A stretch of DNA of 64,000 nucleotides from Acidimicrobiia bacterium (GTDB lineage Bacteria; Actinomycetota; Acidimicrobiia; Spongiisociales; ZC4RG35). The translations under genes and the position numbers were made by a program. Below the pieces are notes generated by a model. It was not told where the DNA came from. It searched no databases and was given only the letters and a program-made list of their open reading frames with translations. Positions 33,520 through 43,500 of the stretch are shown here, one piece after another. The first letter of the stretch is position 1. The number at the start of each line of letters is the position of its first letter. Location of the stretch: assembly GCA_028284765.1 (NCBI GenBank), contig JANQRA010000023.1, forward strand, positions 32,694 to 96,693. Direction: 5' to 3'.

Positions 33520-34877
33520 CTATCCCCGAAGGCAGGATCCATGTCGTTGGAGCAGGAGGCTCAGGAATGAGTGCACTGGTGAAAGTGCTCCACGCCAGAG
33601 GTCACGACATGAGCGCTTCCGACCTCCGAGGCGGGCCCGCTCTCGACGCATTGGCCGATCTCGGAATCCCAACAACCACCGGCCACACTCCGCAGGTAGT
33701 CCACGGAGCAGGTCTCGTTGTCGCATCCTCAGCTGTGCCCGAGTACGACGAAGAGCTGGCTGCAGCCGTTAAAGAGCGTATTCCGGTGTGGCGGCGGCCT
33801 CAGCTACTGGCCGCCCTGTCTGTCGGTGAGCCGACCATTGGTGCTACAGGCACTCATGGAAAAACCACGACCACTGCGATGTTGATAACGGCCCTGCGCC
33901 ATCTCGGAGAAGACCCGTCCTTTGTCGTTGGGGGAGAGCTTTCGGCCCTTGGCACCAACGGTCACTCGGGAAACGACGATCTCCTCGTAATCGAGGCCGA
34001 CGAGGCGTTCAGGACATTCGAGAGCATCCACCTCAACGGCTTGGTGATAACCAATGTCGAACCAGAGCATCTGTCTCACTTCGGCTCTGAATCGGACCTC
34101 TTGGCGAGTTTTGTGGAGGTGGCATCTGGTGTCGATGGTCCGGTAGTTGCCTGCTGCGACGACCCGGGCTCAGCAGAGGTTGCGCGGTTGACGGGTTCGG
34201 TCACCTATGGAGCGACCGATTCAGCGCAGTGGCGCCTCGGGAAAGTGGAATCCAATGCATCTGGGGTCGAGTTCACCCTTACTCATCGAGACGAGACGAT
34301 TGCCGTCTCGGTGCCCCAGCCGGGTGTGCATGTTGCCCTCAATGCCGCGGGTGCTCTGTCACTACTTGGTGAACTTGGCCGAGACGTGAAGCGTGCCGCC
34401 GAGGGTCTGGCGCGATATCGAGGAGTCGGGAGACGGTGGGATCTCCGGGGCACGATTGACGGTGTAACCCTCATTGATGACTACGCACATCACCCGACCG
34501 AGGTCGCTGCCCAGCTGAAGACTGCAGCTGGAGTGTCCACCGGCAGAGTGTGGGCTGTCTTCCAACCACATTTGTATTCGAGGACCGAGTACTTCAGTGA
34601 ACAGTTCGGCGAGGCGTTGGCCCTTGCAGACGTTGCCGTGGTTACCGACGTGTTCGCAGCCCGCGAGGAGCCTGTTCCGGGCGTTACTGGCGAACTCGTA
34701 GCCGATGCGGTCTCCCGGGCTGGGGGAGAGGTCCACTACGTCCCGCATCGATTCGACCTAGCCCGCTTTCTCGCCCCACGCCTGGAGCCTGGTGATCTTG
34801 TGCTGAGTATGGGCGCCGGCGACATCACTCTCCTGCACGGTGAGCTCGCTCCTCTTCTCTCCGATGGCGATGCTTGA
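33516..34877 (+). CDS. murC: UDP-MurNAc:L-alanine ligase
   Basis: First ligase of the peptide stem pathway, 453 aa. The N-terminal HVVGAGGSGMSAL nucleotide-binding motif (about 9-21), the P-loop GATGTHGKTTTTAM (about 109-122) and the C-terminal IDDYAHHPTEV (about 322-332) are all typical. It overlaps murG and murB. Confidence 0.95.
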   Translation: MTIPEGRIHVVGAGGSGMSALVKVLHARGHDMSASDLRGGPALDALADLGIPTTTGHTPQVVHGAGLVVASSAVPEYDEELAAAVKERIPVWRRPQLLAALSVGEPTIGATGTHGKTTTTAMLITALRHLGEDPSFVVGGELSALGTNGHSGNDDLLVIEADEAFRTFESIHLNGLVITNVEPEHLSHFGSESDLLASFVEVASGVDGPVVACCDDPGSAEVARLTGSVTYGATDSAQWRLGKVESNASGVEFTLTHRDETIAVSVPQPGVHVALNAAGALSLLGELGRDVKRAAEGLARYRGVGRRWDLRGTIDGVTLIDDYAHHPTEVAAQLKTAAGVSTGRVWAVFQPHLYSRTEYFSEQFGEALALADVAVVTDVFAAREEPVPGVTGELVADAVSRAGGEVHYVPHRFDLARFLAPRLEPGDLVLSMGAGDITLLHGELAPLLSDGDA

Positions 34878-35769
34878 ACAAGCCCTAGCGGCGGGGATCG
34901 TCAGCGAAGAGGTCCCGCTTGGCCCAATGACGACCTACAAAGCCGGGGGCAACGCACGTTGGTTTGCGGAGCTGGGACACGGCACGCAACTTCAAGAGTT
35001 GGTGGGTTCCGGATTGCCGGCGGACCTCGAGGTCTTGGTGATCGGGCGAGGTTCCAACATGGTGGTGTCTGACTCAGGCTTCCCAGGTCTTGCAATCAAG
35101 CTCACGGGCGAGTTTGCAGACGTCTCGGTGGGTGAAGGCCACGTGAGGGCAGGCTCGGCAGCGCCACTTCCCAGGTTGGCCAGGCAGGTAGTCGAGGCCT
35201 GTCAGACTGGGCTCGAGTTCTTCGTCGGAGTGCCTGGTTCGGTTGGGGGAGCCATCAGGCAAAACGCAGGCTGCTTTGGTGTCGAGACCGCTGACGTGCT
35301 GATCGAGGCCACAGTGATCGATCTCAGAACCGGGCACGTGTCGACTCGCGCAGCTGAAGACCTCGGCCTCGGTTATCGACAGTCGAACGTGGGCGCTGCA
35401 GATCTGGTGGTGGACGCTGTATTCCAGCTGGAGCGAGGGGATGTGGAGGATGCTCGATCCCGGATGAAAGAGATCACGCGATGGAGGAAAGAGCATCAAC
35501 CGGGCGGGACACTCAATGCCGGCAGCGTGTTCAAGAACCCTGAGGGAGCGGCGGCGGGTGAGATCATCGATCGTCTCGGACTCAAGGGCATGAGCGTTGG
35601 GGGTGTCAGCGTGTCGACGAAGCACGCCAACTTCTTCGTCGCCACTCAGGATGCCACGGCAACCCAGGTCGCCGAGCTGGTTGCGGCAGTGAAAGCCGCC
35701 GTTCTGGAGGCAACCGGGACCAAGCTGGAGACCGAGATTCAGTTCGTGGGGTTCGACGATGAGCATTGA
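34864..35769 (+). CDS. murB: UDP-N-acetylenolpyruvoylglucosamine reductase
   Basis: FAD enzyme, about 301 aa from the ATG at 34864, reducing UDP-GlcNAc-enolpyruvate to UDP-MurNAc. FAD-binding segment with VIGRGSNMVVSD, PGSVGGAIRQNAGC and NAGSVFKNPEG with the catalytic Ser. The moderate length and this Ser motif suggest a type II enzyme. The start overlaps murC by 14 bases; an ATG 6 bases on (34870) is also possible. Confidence 0.93.
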   Translation: MAMLEQALAAGIVSEEVPLGPMTTYKAGGNARWFAELGHGTQLQELVGSGLPADLEVLVIGRGSNMVVSDSGFPGLAIKLTGEFADVSVGEGHVRAGSAAPLPRLARQVVEACQTGLEFFVGVPGSVGGAIRQNAGCFGVETADVLIEATVIDLRTGHVSTRAAEDLGLGYRQSNVGAADLVVDAVFQLERGDVEDARSRMKEITRWRKEHQPGGTLNAGSVFKNPEGAAAGEIIDRLGLKGMSVGGVSVSTKHANFFVATQDATATQVAELVAAVKAAVLEATGTKLETEIQFVGFDDEH

Positions 35770-36532
35770 TCCAAGACTCATGGAGCGGCGGCGGGATGTC
35801 GCCGAAGATCGAGCGAACAGGAACATCCGCCGACTGGTGCGTTTCCTGGCGGTTGTCTTGGTGGTGGCCGGGGGCGTTTGGCTCATCCACTCCCCGTGGC
35901 TCAGTGTGAGTCAGGTCGGTGTTGAAGGTGCCCGCCAGAGTGATGCAAATGCAACCCTCGCCGAGCTAGGAGTGGTGGCGGGGGTTCCCATGTACCGGAT
36001 CGACTCGGAAGCGGTTGCGGAAGTCTTGAGCGAAGATCCGTGGATCGATGAGGTCGTCGTCTCGAAGGATTGGCCGAACCACGTAGCAGTCCAGATCGAT
36101 GAGAGAGTCCCGGTTGCATGGGCTCTCACCTCAGACGGATGGTCCCGAAGGTCGCTAGACGGTGTGGCTGTGCCTTCTCAATCGGAACCGAACGACCGGC
36201 TCGCCCACATTGAAATGCCCGAACTCTTATCGGGAGGTGCGGTCGATTCGCCGCTCATGCTTGGTGCCCTGGAGTTCGTTGAAGCGCTTGAGCCTGACCT
36301 TCAGTCCGGATCAATAGTCACCGTGTTCGAGTCAGAGCTGTGGGCAACAGTGGGTGGATTTCAGGTTCGGCTGGGTAGGCCCGTCGAAATGGCCGAAAAG
36401 GCACGGAGCCTTGGTGCCCTCATCGGTGAGGATCCCGCCCCGGGATCGGTCTTGATTCTGATTGCTCCCACCCATCCGTCGGTTCAGGCCCCGACGGCTG
36501 AGGATCCCCCTGAGGGGACAAGCGACGACTGA
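35759..36532 (+). CDS. ftsQ: Cell division protein FtsQ
   Basis: Bitopic divisome protein, 257 aa: a basic cytoplasmic tail, a membrane helix (about 26-44), a POTRA domain (about 46-115, starting LSVSQVGVEGARQSD) and the FtsQ/DivIB domain. It links the FtsL-type proteins with the rest of the divisome. It overlaps murB by 11 bases. No ftsA follows, in line with actinobacteria. Confidence 0.9.
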   Translation: MSIDPRLMERRRDVAEDRANRNIRRLVRFLAVVLVVAGGVWLIHSPWLSVSQVGVEGARQSDANATLAELGVVAGVPMYRIDSEAVAEVLSEDPWIDEVVVSKDWPNHVAVQIDERVPVAWALTSDGWSRRSLDGVAVPSQSEPNDRLAHIEMPELLSGGAVDSPLMLGALEFVEALEPDLQSGSIVTVFESELWATVGGFQVRLGRPVEMAEKARSLGALIGEDPAPGSVLILIAPTHPSVQAPTAEDPPEGTSDD

Positions 36533-36537
36533 ACCTG

Positions 36538-36551
36538 GAGGTCTAGACCTC
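36538..36551. repeat. 14-bp perfect palindrome upstream of ftsZ
   Basis: GAGGTCTAGACCTC reads the same on both strands. It lies 97 bases before the ftsZ start, at the end of ftsQ, a place for a protein-binding site or part of a leader. No known operator recognised. Confidence 0.5.
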
Positions 36552-36573
36552 TAGTAGAACCTGAGACTTTTGG

Positions 36574-36604
36574 GGTTTACATTGCCCATGGGTAACGGTA
36601 AACC
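36574..36604 (+). promoter_or_regulatory. Hairpin in the ftsZ leader
   Basis: GGTTTAC (36574-36580) pairs with GTAAACC (36598-36604), and an inner part (36582-36586 with 36591-36595) adds further pairs around CCCATGGG. It sits about 45 bases before the ftsZ ATG. Could act as a leader element or mRNA stabiliser. Confidence 0.5.
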
Positions 36605-36647
36605 TCTGCTTGAACGTTTAACTCTGAATGGCTTTCCGGAGGTTTCG

Positions 36648-37697
36648 ATGAGCAATGGCAGTGGCGGGTATCTCGCCGTCATCAAGGTTGTAGGTATCGG
36701 TGGTGGCGGTGTCAATGCCGTCAATCGCATGGTTGAAGGAGGAGTACGCGGAGTCGAGTTCATAGCTTTGAACACCGACGCCCAGGCACTCCTGATGAGT
36801 GACGCCGACGTCAAACTCGATATTGGACGCGAGGTGACCCGCGGCCTCGGAGCCGGCGCCAATCCCGAAATCGGCCGTGCCGCGGCTGAGGAGCATCGAT
36901 CGGAACTCGAGGATGTGCTCAAGGGCTCGGACATGGTTTTCATAACTGCGGGGGAAGGTGGTGGAACCGGAACTGGTGGTGCCCCAATCGTCGCTGAGGT
37001 CGCCCGATCGGTTGGAGCATTGACGGTTGGCGTCGTGACCCGCCCGTTCGGCTTCGAAGGTCGACGCCGAGCGGTCCATGCCGAGCAGGGCATCGATTCG
37101 CTCAAGGACGCAGTCGACACCCTGATCGTGATCCCCAACGATCGTCTTCTCGATGTGGGTGATCCAGATGCTCCGATGGCAGACACCTTCCGTCTGGCGG
37201 ACGAAGTGCTCATGAGCGGCGTCACCGGAATCACCGATCTGATCACCACGCCCGGCTTGATCAACGTCGACTTCGCCGACGTGCGAACCATCATGTCTGA
37301 CGCCGGTTCGGCAGTGATGGGCATTGGTCGCGCTACCGGAGAGAACAGAGCAAATCAGGCCGCGGAGCGCGCGATCGCCTCGCCGATGCTCGAAGCTTCG
37401 ATGGACGGGGCCAAAGGTGTGCTGCTGAGTGTGTCAGGTCCGTCATCCATGACCCTTCACGAGGCAACCGAGGCTGCGCGTGTGGTATCCGATCACGCCG
37501 ACACCGAGGCGGACATCATCTTTGGAGCGATCATCGATGACGATCTCGGTGAGGAGATGAAGGTGACCGTCATCGCTGCCGGATTCGAAGGACGCAGAAA
37601 GCCCAACCGTCCGCCCGTGCGTTCGGTGGATGAGCCTGCGACCTATCGATCCAGCGGCGACGACGATCTCGACATTCCGAGCTTCGTCCAGGGATGA
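36648..37697 (+). CDS. ftsZ: Cell division GTPase FtsZ
   Basis: Tubulin-like GTPase forming the Z-ring, about 349 aa. The ATG at 36648 (MSNGSGG) has GGAGG (36638-36642) 5 bases ahead; a longer upstream frame is leader sequence. The nucleotide-binding [11 protein letters not shown] and the tubulin signature [10 protein letters not shown] are intact, as is the T7 loop NVDFADV. The tail ends in DLDIPSFV, resembling the conserved C-terminal peptide that binds SepF. The linker is short. Probably has its own regulation, given the 115-base gap after ftsQ. Confidence 0.96.
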   Translation: MSNGSGGYLAVIKVVGIGGGGVNAVNRMVEGGVRGVEFIALNTDAQALLMSDADVKLDIGREVTRGLGAGANPEIGRAAAEEHRSELEDVLKGSDMVFITAGEGGGTGTGGAPIVAEVARSVGALTVGVVTRPFGFEGRRRAVHAEQGIDSLKDAVDTLIVIPNDRLLDVGDPDAPMADTFRLADEVLMSGVTGITDLITTPGLINVDFADVRTIMSDAGSAVMGIGRATGENRANQAAERAIASPMLEASMDGAKGVLLSVSGPSSMTLHEATEAARVVSDHADTEADIIFGAIIDDDLGEEMKVTVIAAGFEGRRKPNRPPVRSVDEPATYRSSGDDDLDIPSFVQG

Positions 37698-38314
37698 TCG
37701 TCGGCCCCGGTGACCACGGGGTGGCGTTCACTGGCAAAGCCGACGGAAACCAGAGGTCGGGCCGCGCCCGGACTTCGGTCGCCCAACAACTCGGGATCTC
37801 GCCTGAGTGGGCAACTGTGAGACAAGTCCACGGTTCAACAGTCGTCCGAGTTTCCGCACCTGGAGTTGCCGGTGAAGGCGATGCCATCTGGACTACCGAA
37901 TCCAACCTTCCAGTCGCGGTGTTGACCGCCGACTGCTTCGGCGTGGTTGTTGGCTCGAGCGACGCCGTCGGTGTGGCGCATGCGGGCTGGCGAGGAACAG
38001 ATTCATCAGTCGTGGTTGAACTACGCAATCAGATGACCGAAGCTGGCCACCCGCCAGCCTGGGCCGCGATTGGCCCTGGGATTCAGGCGTGCTGCTTCGA
38101 GGTTGGCCCTGAGGTCGCGGCCGTTTTCCCGGAGAGCCGGGCCCGCACCAGTTGGGGCACTGAGTCGGTGAATCTGCAGGGAGAGTTGGAGTCTCAGCTG
38201 TCCGGATTGCAGGTGTGGGCTAGCAGTCGGTGCACTATGTCGGATCCCGGCTGGTTCAGCTACCGGGCAACAGGAACCGACGAACGGCTTGCCTCGATTG
38301 CGTGGCTCTCATGA
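37694..38314 (+). CDS. pgeF: Peptidoglycan editing factor / laccase-domain protein (YfiH)
   Basis: A 206-aa multicopper oxidase-like family protein, related to PgeF, which in E. coli keeps the wrong amino acid out of murein precursors; relatives are also purine nucleosidases. Probable metal ligands: His in QVHGS (46), Cys in TADCF (81) and His in VAHAGWRG (96). ATG overlaps the ftsZ stop. A place between ftsZ and yggS/sepF is typical of actinobacteria. Confidence 0.9.
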   Translation: MIVGPGDHGVAFTGKADGNQRSGRARTSVAQQLGISPEWATVRQVHGSTVVRVSAPGVAGEGDAIWTTESNLPVAVLTADCFGVVVGSSDAVGVAHAGWRGTDSSVVVELRNQMTEAGHPPAWAAIGPGIQACCFEVGPEVAAVFPESRARTSWGTESVNLQGELESQLSGLQVWASSRCTMSDPGWFSYRATGTDERLASIAWLS

Positions 38315-38964
38315 GCTACCAGGCGGTTCGAGAGCGAGTGGCGTCAGCTTTGGAGAAGGCTGGCCGGGCCGACGACTCGGTGACGCTTGTAGCAGTGTCC
38401 AAGACCAAGACGGTGGAGGAGATCATGACCGTCTATGAAGAGGGCCACCGCGATTTCGGGGAGAATCGCGCTCAGGAACTGGCGGAGAAGGCTCCTCGAC
38501 TTCCATCTGACATCAATTGGCACTTCGTGGGACATCTTCAGTCCAACAAGGCTCGTCTTGTCCGAGGGTCGGTCTCACTGCTGCATTCGATGGATCGGTC
38601 GTCGCTTGCAAAGGCATGGCTCAAGGGACAGGGGATGCCCCCGCAGGTCTTGATGCAGGTGAACATCGACTCTGAACCGCAGAAGTCCGGTGTGATGCCA
38701 CGAGAAGCTGTCGGGACACTGGCTTCGCTGAGGAGTCTGGGGCTTGATGTCGTGGGCCTGATGGCAATCCCTTCCATACCTGAGACACCAGAAGACAACC
38801 GTGAGGCATTCGCCGCACTGCGCCAGCTTCGGGACAAACTGGCCGCAGACCATCCCGGTCTGACTGAGCTTTCGATGGGAATGACCGATGACTTCGAGGT
38901 AGCAATCGCCGAAGGTGCTTCGTTCATACGCGTCGGAAGGGCTATCTTTGGCGAGCGCAAGTAA
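38311..38964 (+). CDS. yggS: PLP homeostasis protein YggS
   Basis: PLP-binding alanine-racemase-like barrel, about 217 aa from the ATG at 38311 (MSYQAVR), which overlaps the pgeF stop. The PLP Lys is in AVSKTKT (about residue 33), with FGENRAQEL, HFVGHLQSNK and MGMTDDFEVAI typical of the family. It controls vitamin B6 and amino acid pools rather than catalysing a known reaction. A longer reading runs inside pgeF and is not favoured. Confidence 0.92.
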   Translation: MSYQAVRERVASALEKAGRADDSVTLVAVSKTKTVEEIMTVYEEGHRDFGENRAQELAEKAPRLPSDINWHFVGHLQSNKARLVRGSVSLLHSMDRSSLAKAWLKGQGMPPQVLMQVNIDSEPQKSGVMPREAVGTLASLRSLGLDVVGLMAIPSIPETPEDNREAFAALRQLRDKLAADHPGLTELSMGMTDDFEVAIAEGASFIRVGRAIFGERK

Positions 38965-38976
38965 CCCGGAGATTCA

Positions 38977-39528
38977 ATGTCCTCCCTCTTTTCCAAAGCA
39001 CTGGTGTACCTAGGTCTGGTTGACGAAGACCAGCTCGAGGCCGAAGCGGCCGAGATTGCCTACCAGGGTGCTCCCCAAGGTGACACCGTGTCGACCACCC
39101 GAACCGTCGAACCGATCTCAGAAGGTCGACGTGTTGAGCCGCCCCCAACTTCCCGGGCCGCGACGAGACCGCAGGAGCGTCAGGCTGAGCCGTCACGGCG
39201 AGTCGACCCACCGGCAATGAGCCCTGTGGTTCGTCCGGTTGAGGTCCACTCAGACATCCTCGTTGTCGAAGAGTTCTCCGACGCCCGCATGCTCGCCGAC
39301 CGGGTACGCGATCGAGTGCCAGTGGTCCTGGACATGAGACAGGCTGATCCGGACTTGGTCCGACGTGTGGTCGACTTCTCGTCTGGTCTCATCTATGCCT
39401 TGGACGGCTCAATGCGACGCGTGGGAGAGGGGCTTGTTCTCGTGTTGCCGCCTCGTGTGACGCTCAGTCGTGATGAAAAGCGAAGGCTGACGACTCTGGG
39501 TGCGTACGAGCTGAACGATCTCGAGTAG
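38977..39528 (+). CDS. sepF: Cell division protein SepF
   Basis: A 183-aa FtsZ partner that anchors the ring to the membrane and replaces FtsA in this lineage. An N-terminal amphipathic helix (SSLFSKALVYLGLVDED) is the membrane anchor, followed by a variable linker (about 20-85) and the DUF552 globular domain (about 87-180: VVEEFSDARMLADRV, VVDFSSGLIYAL). It lies 12 bases after yggS. Confidence 0.93.
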   Translation: MSSLFSKALVYLGLVDEDQLEAEAAEIAYQGAPQGDTVSTTRTVEPISEGRRVEPPPTSRAATRPQERQAEPSRRVDPPAMSPVVRPVEVHSDILVVEEFSDARMLADRVRDRVPVVLDMRQADPDLVRRVVDFSSGLIYALDGSMRRVGEGLVLVLPPRVTLSRDEKRRLTTLGAYELNDLE

Positions 39529-39530
39529 TC

Positions 39531-39794
39531 GTGCGCGACATTCTGCTCCTCGCGCTTGACCTCTATTTCTACGCGGTCTTTCTCTGGGTGATCCTGAGCT
39601 GGATCCGGGTCTCATCCACCCATCCGCTCGGCAGGGTGCAGACGTTCCTCGATCGAATCATTTATCCCGTGATACTTCCTCTGAGAAGGGTGATACCTCC
39701 GATTCGGCTCGGCGGCGGTGCTCTTGATTTGTCTCCAATCGTTCTGCTGATAGGTATTCAGCTCTTGAGGTCGGTAGTAGCTGGCGCCCTCTGA
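39531..39794 (+). CDS. yggT: YggT-family membrane protein
   Basis: An 87-aa protein with two transmembrane segments (about 3-25 and 62-84) separated by the conserved LSWIRVSSTHPLGRVQTF... LDRI stretch and the PLRRVIPP turn. Family role is unclear, although its place between sepF and divIVA is conserved and has been linked with cell shape and division. GTG starts 3 bases after the sepF stop codon. Confidence 0.88.
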   Translation: MRDILLLALDLYFYAVFLWVILSWIRVSSTHPLGRVQTFLDRIIYPVILPLRRVIPPIRLGGGALDLSPIVLLIGIQLLRSVVAGAL

Positions 39795-39797
39795 TCC

Positions 39798-39825
39798 TTG
39801 TAGGCAACGCCCCTCCTTGTATCCT
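39798..39825 (+). promoter_or_regulatory. Probable divIVA promoter
   Basis: TTGTAG (39798-39803), a 16-base spacer, then TATCCT (39820-39825) with TG just before it (extended -10). The predicted +1 is near 39832, about 23 bases before the TTG start of divIVA. Confidence 0.48.
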
Positions 39826-39854
39826 GCGCGGCGCGACCAACGAGGTGATGAACA

Positions 39855-40580
39855 TTGCTGACACCAGCAGACGTAGAACAGAAGACTTTCTCGACGGCTC
39901 TCAGGGGCTACGACCTTGATGAGGTGGACGACTTCCTCGATGAAGTCGTTGCCACCATCCGTGCGCTCACCGAGCAAGTAGAAGAAGCTGGTTCGACTCC
40001 TGCCCAGGCAGTAGAGCCTGCCCCCGAAGCTGAGCCAGAGCCGGTCGCCGAGCCGGAGCCAGTTCTTGAGTCGGAGCCAGAGCCAGAAGCGCCTGCCCCC
40101 GCTCCCGAAGTCATCGACGAGACCGCAATCGGTAGAGCGTTGGTCGCGGCACAGACCGCTGCCGACAAGATGCTCGAAGATGCCAAGACTGAAGCTGCCG
40201 AAATCGTCGACAGCGCGAAGAGCGAAGCCGACACGTGGATTGCTGAAAAGGAAGCCAAAGAAGCAGAAGCGAAGTCTGAGATCTCAGCTCTCAAGTCGCG
40301 TGTGGCGTCGGTCCGCAGCGAACTGTCGGTTCTTGCTGGGGAAGTCTCCGACAAGCTGGACGACATGGATGAGGTCTTGGAGGATCCGCTCAGCGGCGAC
40401 GATGAGGGCGATGACACTTCAGCTGAAGATGGTGCGCACGTCGCAACTGAATCCTCGGAGGACAACGGACTTGTCGACGACGATTCTGACGTCGATGATG
40501 CAATCAAAGACGAGTTGGACGAGATCCTCTCTGAAGTCGCCAACGATCTTCAGTTGGAAGAAGAGGACGACTCAGCTTGA
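39855..40580 (+). CDS. divIVA: DivIVA/Wag31-type polar growth protein
   Basis: A 241-aa coiled-coil scaffold. The N-terminal DivIVA domain has LTPADVEQKTF and GYDLDEVDDFLDEV (about 19-32), which binds curved membrane; then comes an unusual Pro-Glu-rich linker (about 55-85, made of EPEP-type repeats), a coiled coil (about 95-170), and an acidic tail. TTG start supported by GAGGTGA 7 bases before. In actinobacteria it directs cell elongation at poles. It ends four bases from the convergent ileS stop. Confidence 0.9.
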   Translation: MLTPADVEQKTFSTALRGYDLDEVDDFLDEVVATIRALTEQVEEAGSTPAQAVEPAPEAEPEPVAEPEPVLESEPEPEAPAPAPEVIDETAIGRALVAAQTAADKMLEDAKTEAAEIVDSAKSEADTWIAEKEAKEAEAKSEISALKSRVASVRSELSVLAGEVSDKLDDMDEVLEDPLSGDDEGDDTSAEDGAHVATESSEDNGLVDDDSDVDDAIKDELDEILSEVANDLQLEEEDDSA

Positions 40581-40584
40581 CGGC

Positions 40585-43500
40585 CTAATTGGCGACTTCC
40601 ATCGCCGGCTGGTCGACGCCTCCAATCGACACGGAGGTCGCCAGAACCTCATTGGCAACCCAATCTCCATGTTCGGTCATCACCTCGCGCACGGACTCGG
40701 GTAGAGCCAACGAGATCCGATCGGTCACCTCAAAGCCAGACTGCTTGCGCTGCTCGTTGAGATTTCGGATCAGCTCGAGGGCTTGGCCCTCGAGGATCAA
40801 CTCGTCGGTCAACGCCGGATCGATGGCCACGCTCACCTGACCGTCGTGGGCCACCACCCAGCCTTCGAGCACCACTTTCTCTGAACGGAGCACCTCTTCC
40901 GGAGCGAGGATCTGGCCCGCAACCTCGACTGATCCGTCTTCCATCTCTACGTAGTCGCCTCGACCCAGCGCAGCCGCTACGTCCTTGATCGTCGGGCCAA
41001 GACGGGGACCGGCGACGGGGAAGTTGGGCTTGATCGTCACGTCGACCGGAGTTTCCGTCGTGAAGGAGACTTCTTTGACCCTCAGTTCCTCTCGGATCTC
41101 ATCGACATGTCGGGACGCGAGGTCCGCTCCTCTGACTACTACACGTCCCAAAGGCTGTCGGAGCTTCACGCTCGCATCCATACGTGCTCTGCGGCCGGCC
41201 TCCACAACACCACGCACGGCTGCGACTTCTGCCACTAGCTGTGGGTCGGCGTCTCCCGGTCGTTGTGGCCAGCCAGCGAGGTGGACCGATTCGACTGCAC
41301 CGGTGCAGGGTTCCGCCACGAGAGTTCTCCAGAGGTGCTCAGTGAGGAACGGCATCACTGGAGACATCACTCTGATAGCTGTGACCACGGCGACCCACAA
41401 CGTCCGGAACGCTGCTTCGTCGTAGTCATAGAAGCGGCGCCTATTGCGTCGGATGTACCAATTCGAGAGATCATCCAGATACGCCTCGAACTCGACGACC
41501 AACTCATCGGTGCGATAGCGATCTAACGACTGTCCAGCGCGTTCGACGAGGTCGCCGGCCCGAGCCAGGATCCAACGGTCGGTGGTGGTCAGCCCCTCCA
41601 GATCGCCGAGCCCTTCCAGGTCTGCGTAGGTCGGTTCAAAGCCTTCGATGTTGCCGTAGTCGACGAGGAACCTGGCTGAGTTCCAGAGGGTCAATAGACG
41701 GCGTCTCACCTCGTTTGCGCCGGCATACCCAAACTTGAGGTCGCGGTCCGGAGGGTGCGCGCAGTACATCCACCGCATGACGTCCGCGCCCATTTGCTCG
41801 AACGCATCCTCGGCGATGATCAGATTGCCCCAAGACCCGTGCATCTCGCGGCCGTCTTCGGCAAGCATCTTCTCGTAGCCAAGAACCTTCCCGAACGGTG
41901 CCTTACCGACGAGCGCAACCGACATGAACAGCTGGCTATAAAACCAAAGCCTCACCTGCTCCCGCATCTCTGAGACCCAGTGGGCAGGGAACCATTTTTC
42001 CCAATACGCATGGTCGGGGAGGTCGGCCTTGGTCAGCCCGGCTGCCGCCCCCGTGGCATTGCCCATCTCGACAGCGACTTCGTTCTCCCATCCCAGGGTG
42101 GAAAAGGGAACGATCCCGGCGTCGAGCCAGACGTCTCCGACCTCCGGGATCCGCCGTACTGTCTCATTGCCACAGGCGTCGCATTCGATGGTCACGTTGT
42201 CAATCCAGGGGCGTCTCAACTCTTCGAGCTGATCCAGTCCGGCTGTGGCTTTCACTTCCAGTTCTGCTCTAGAGCCGATGACGGTGGTCTCACCGCACTC
42301 ACAGATGTAGATCGGGAGCGGCAAGCCGTAGTAGCGGCGCCTGGAGATGTTCCAGTCGCCCATGTTGTTCAGCCAGTCGTCCATGAGTTTGCCCATGTAT
42401 GCGGGCGTCCACTCCACGGTTGCGTTGGCATCTTTGAGAGGCTGACGGATCTCTGACACGTCGATGTACCAGTCGTCGGCGACTCTGAAAATCAAAGGTG
42501 TGTCACAACGCCAGCAGTGGGGATACGCGTGGACGTAGTCGGACGACTCCACGAGAAGCCCCCGTTTGTCCAGGTCGTCAAGAATCGGGTCGGTTGCGTC
42601 GCCTGTCGACGTGCCGGCGAGCCATCCGTAGGTGTCGTAGTAGCGGCCAGCGCCGTCCACAGGTACCAGGACTGGCAGGTCGTGCAACTGACCGAGCTCG
42701 AAGTCTTCTGAACCGCTGCCTGGAGCGATATGAACGATGCCGGTACCTGTCTCCATCGATACTTCGTCCCACGGGATCACACGCCGTTCGATCCCGCTGG
42801 TTGCCTCGAAATCTCCGTAGGGCCCCTCATAGGTCCATCCGAGCATGTCGGAGCCCTTGAGAGTCTCAGCGAAGGTCTCGTCCGGGAATCGTTCGACAGC
42901 TACCCACTCGCCGTTGCCCCGGCGTCCGTATTCGCTTTCCGGATTGACCGCGGCGGCAACGTTTGCGGGAAGTGTCCATGGTGTCGTGGTCCAAATCACC
43001 AAGTGCTCACCTTCGCGATTCACTAGAGGAAAACGCACCGAGATACTCGGATCCGTCTTCTCCTGGTACACGCCTGATTGACCTGTGATCTCGTGTTGGC
43101 TGATGGAAGTGCCACAACGGGGACACCACTCAGTCGAACGATGACCGAGATACAGCCACCCTCGGTCGTCCAGGGTCTTGAGGAACTTCCAGATGTACTC
43201 GATGTTGTTGTCTGAGAATGTGAGGTAGTCGCGTTCCCAGTCCATCCACATGCCCAGTCGGCGTGACCCTCTCCTCAGTTCCTCGACCGACCAAGCAACC
43301 TTCTCGCGACACTTGTGAGCGAACTTGTCGAGGCCGTATTCCTCGATCTCCTTTTTGGAGTTCAGTCCTAGTTCCTTTTCGACTCCGACCTCGATCCACA
43401 GCCCCTGACAGTCGAAGCCGTTCTGGTAGCGGAGATGGTGACCGGTTGCCGCCTTGTAGCGCTGAAAGGTGTCCTTCAGAGTGCGACCCCACGCCGTATG

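Noticed and set aside
36551..37324. 257-codon open frame opposite ftsZ
   Set aside because: Ser/Thr/Pro-rich antisense shadow of a highly conserved gene.
40010..40110. Tandem repeat in divIVA
   Set aside because: The repeated GAGCCAGAGCC-type sequence is a run of Glu-Pro codons in a low-complexity linker, in frame, not a separate repeat element.
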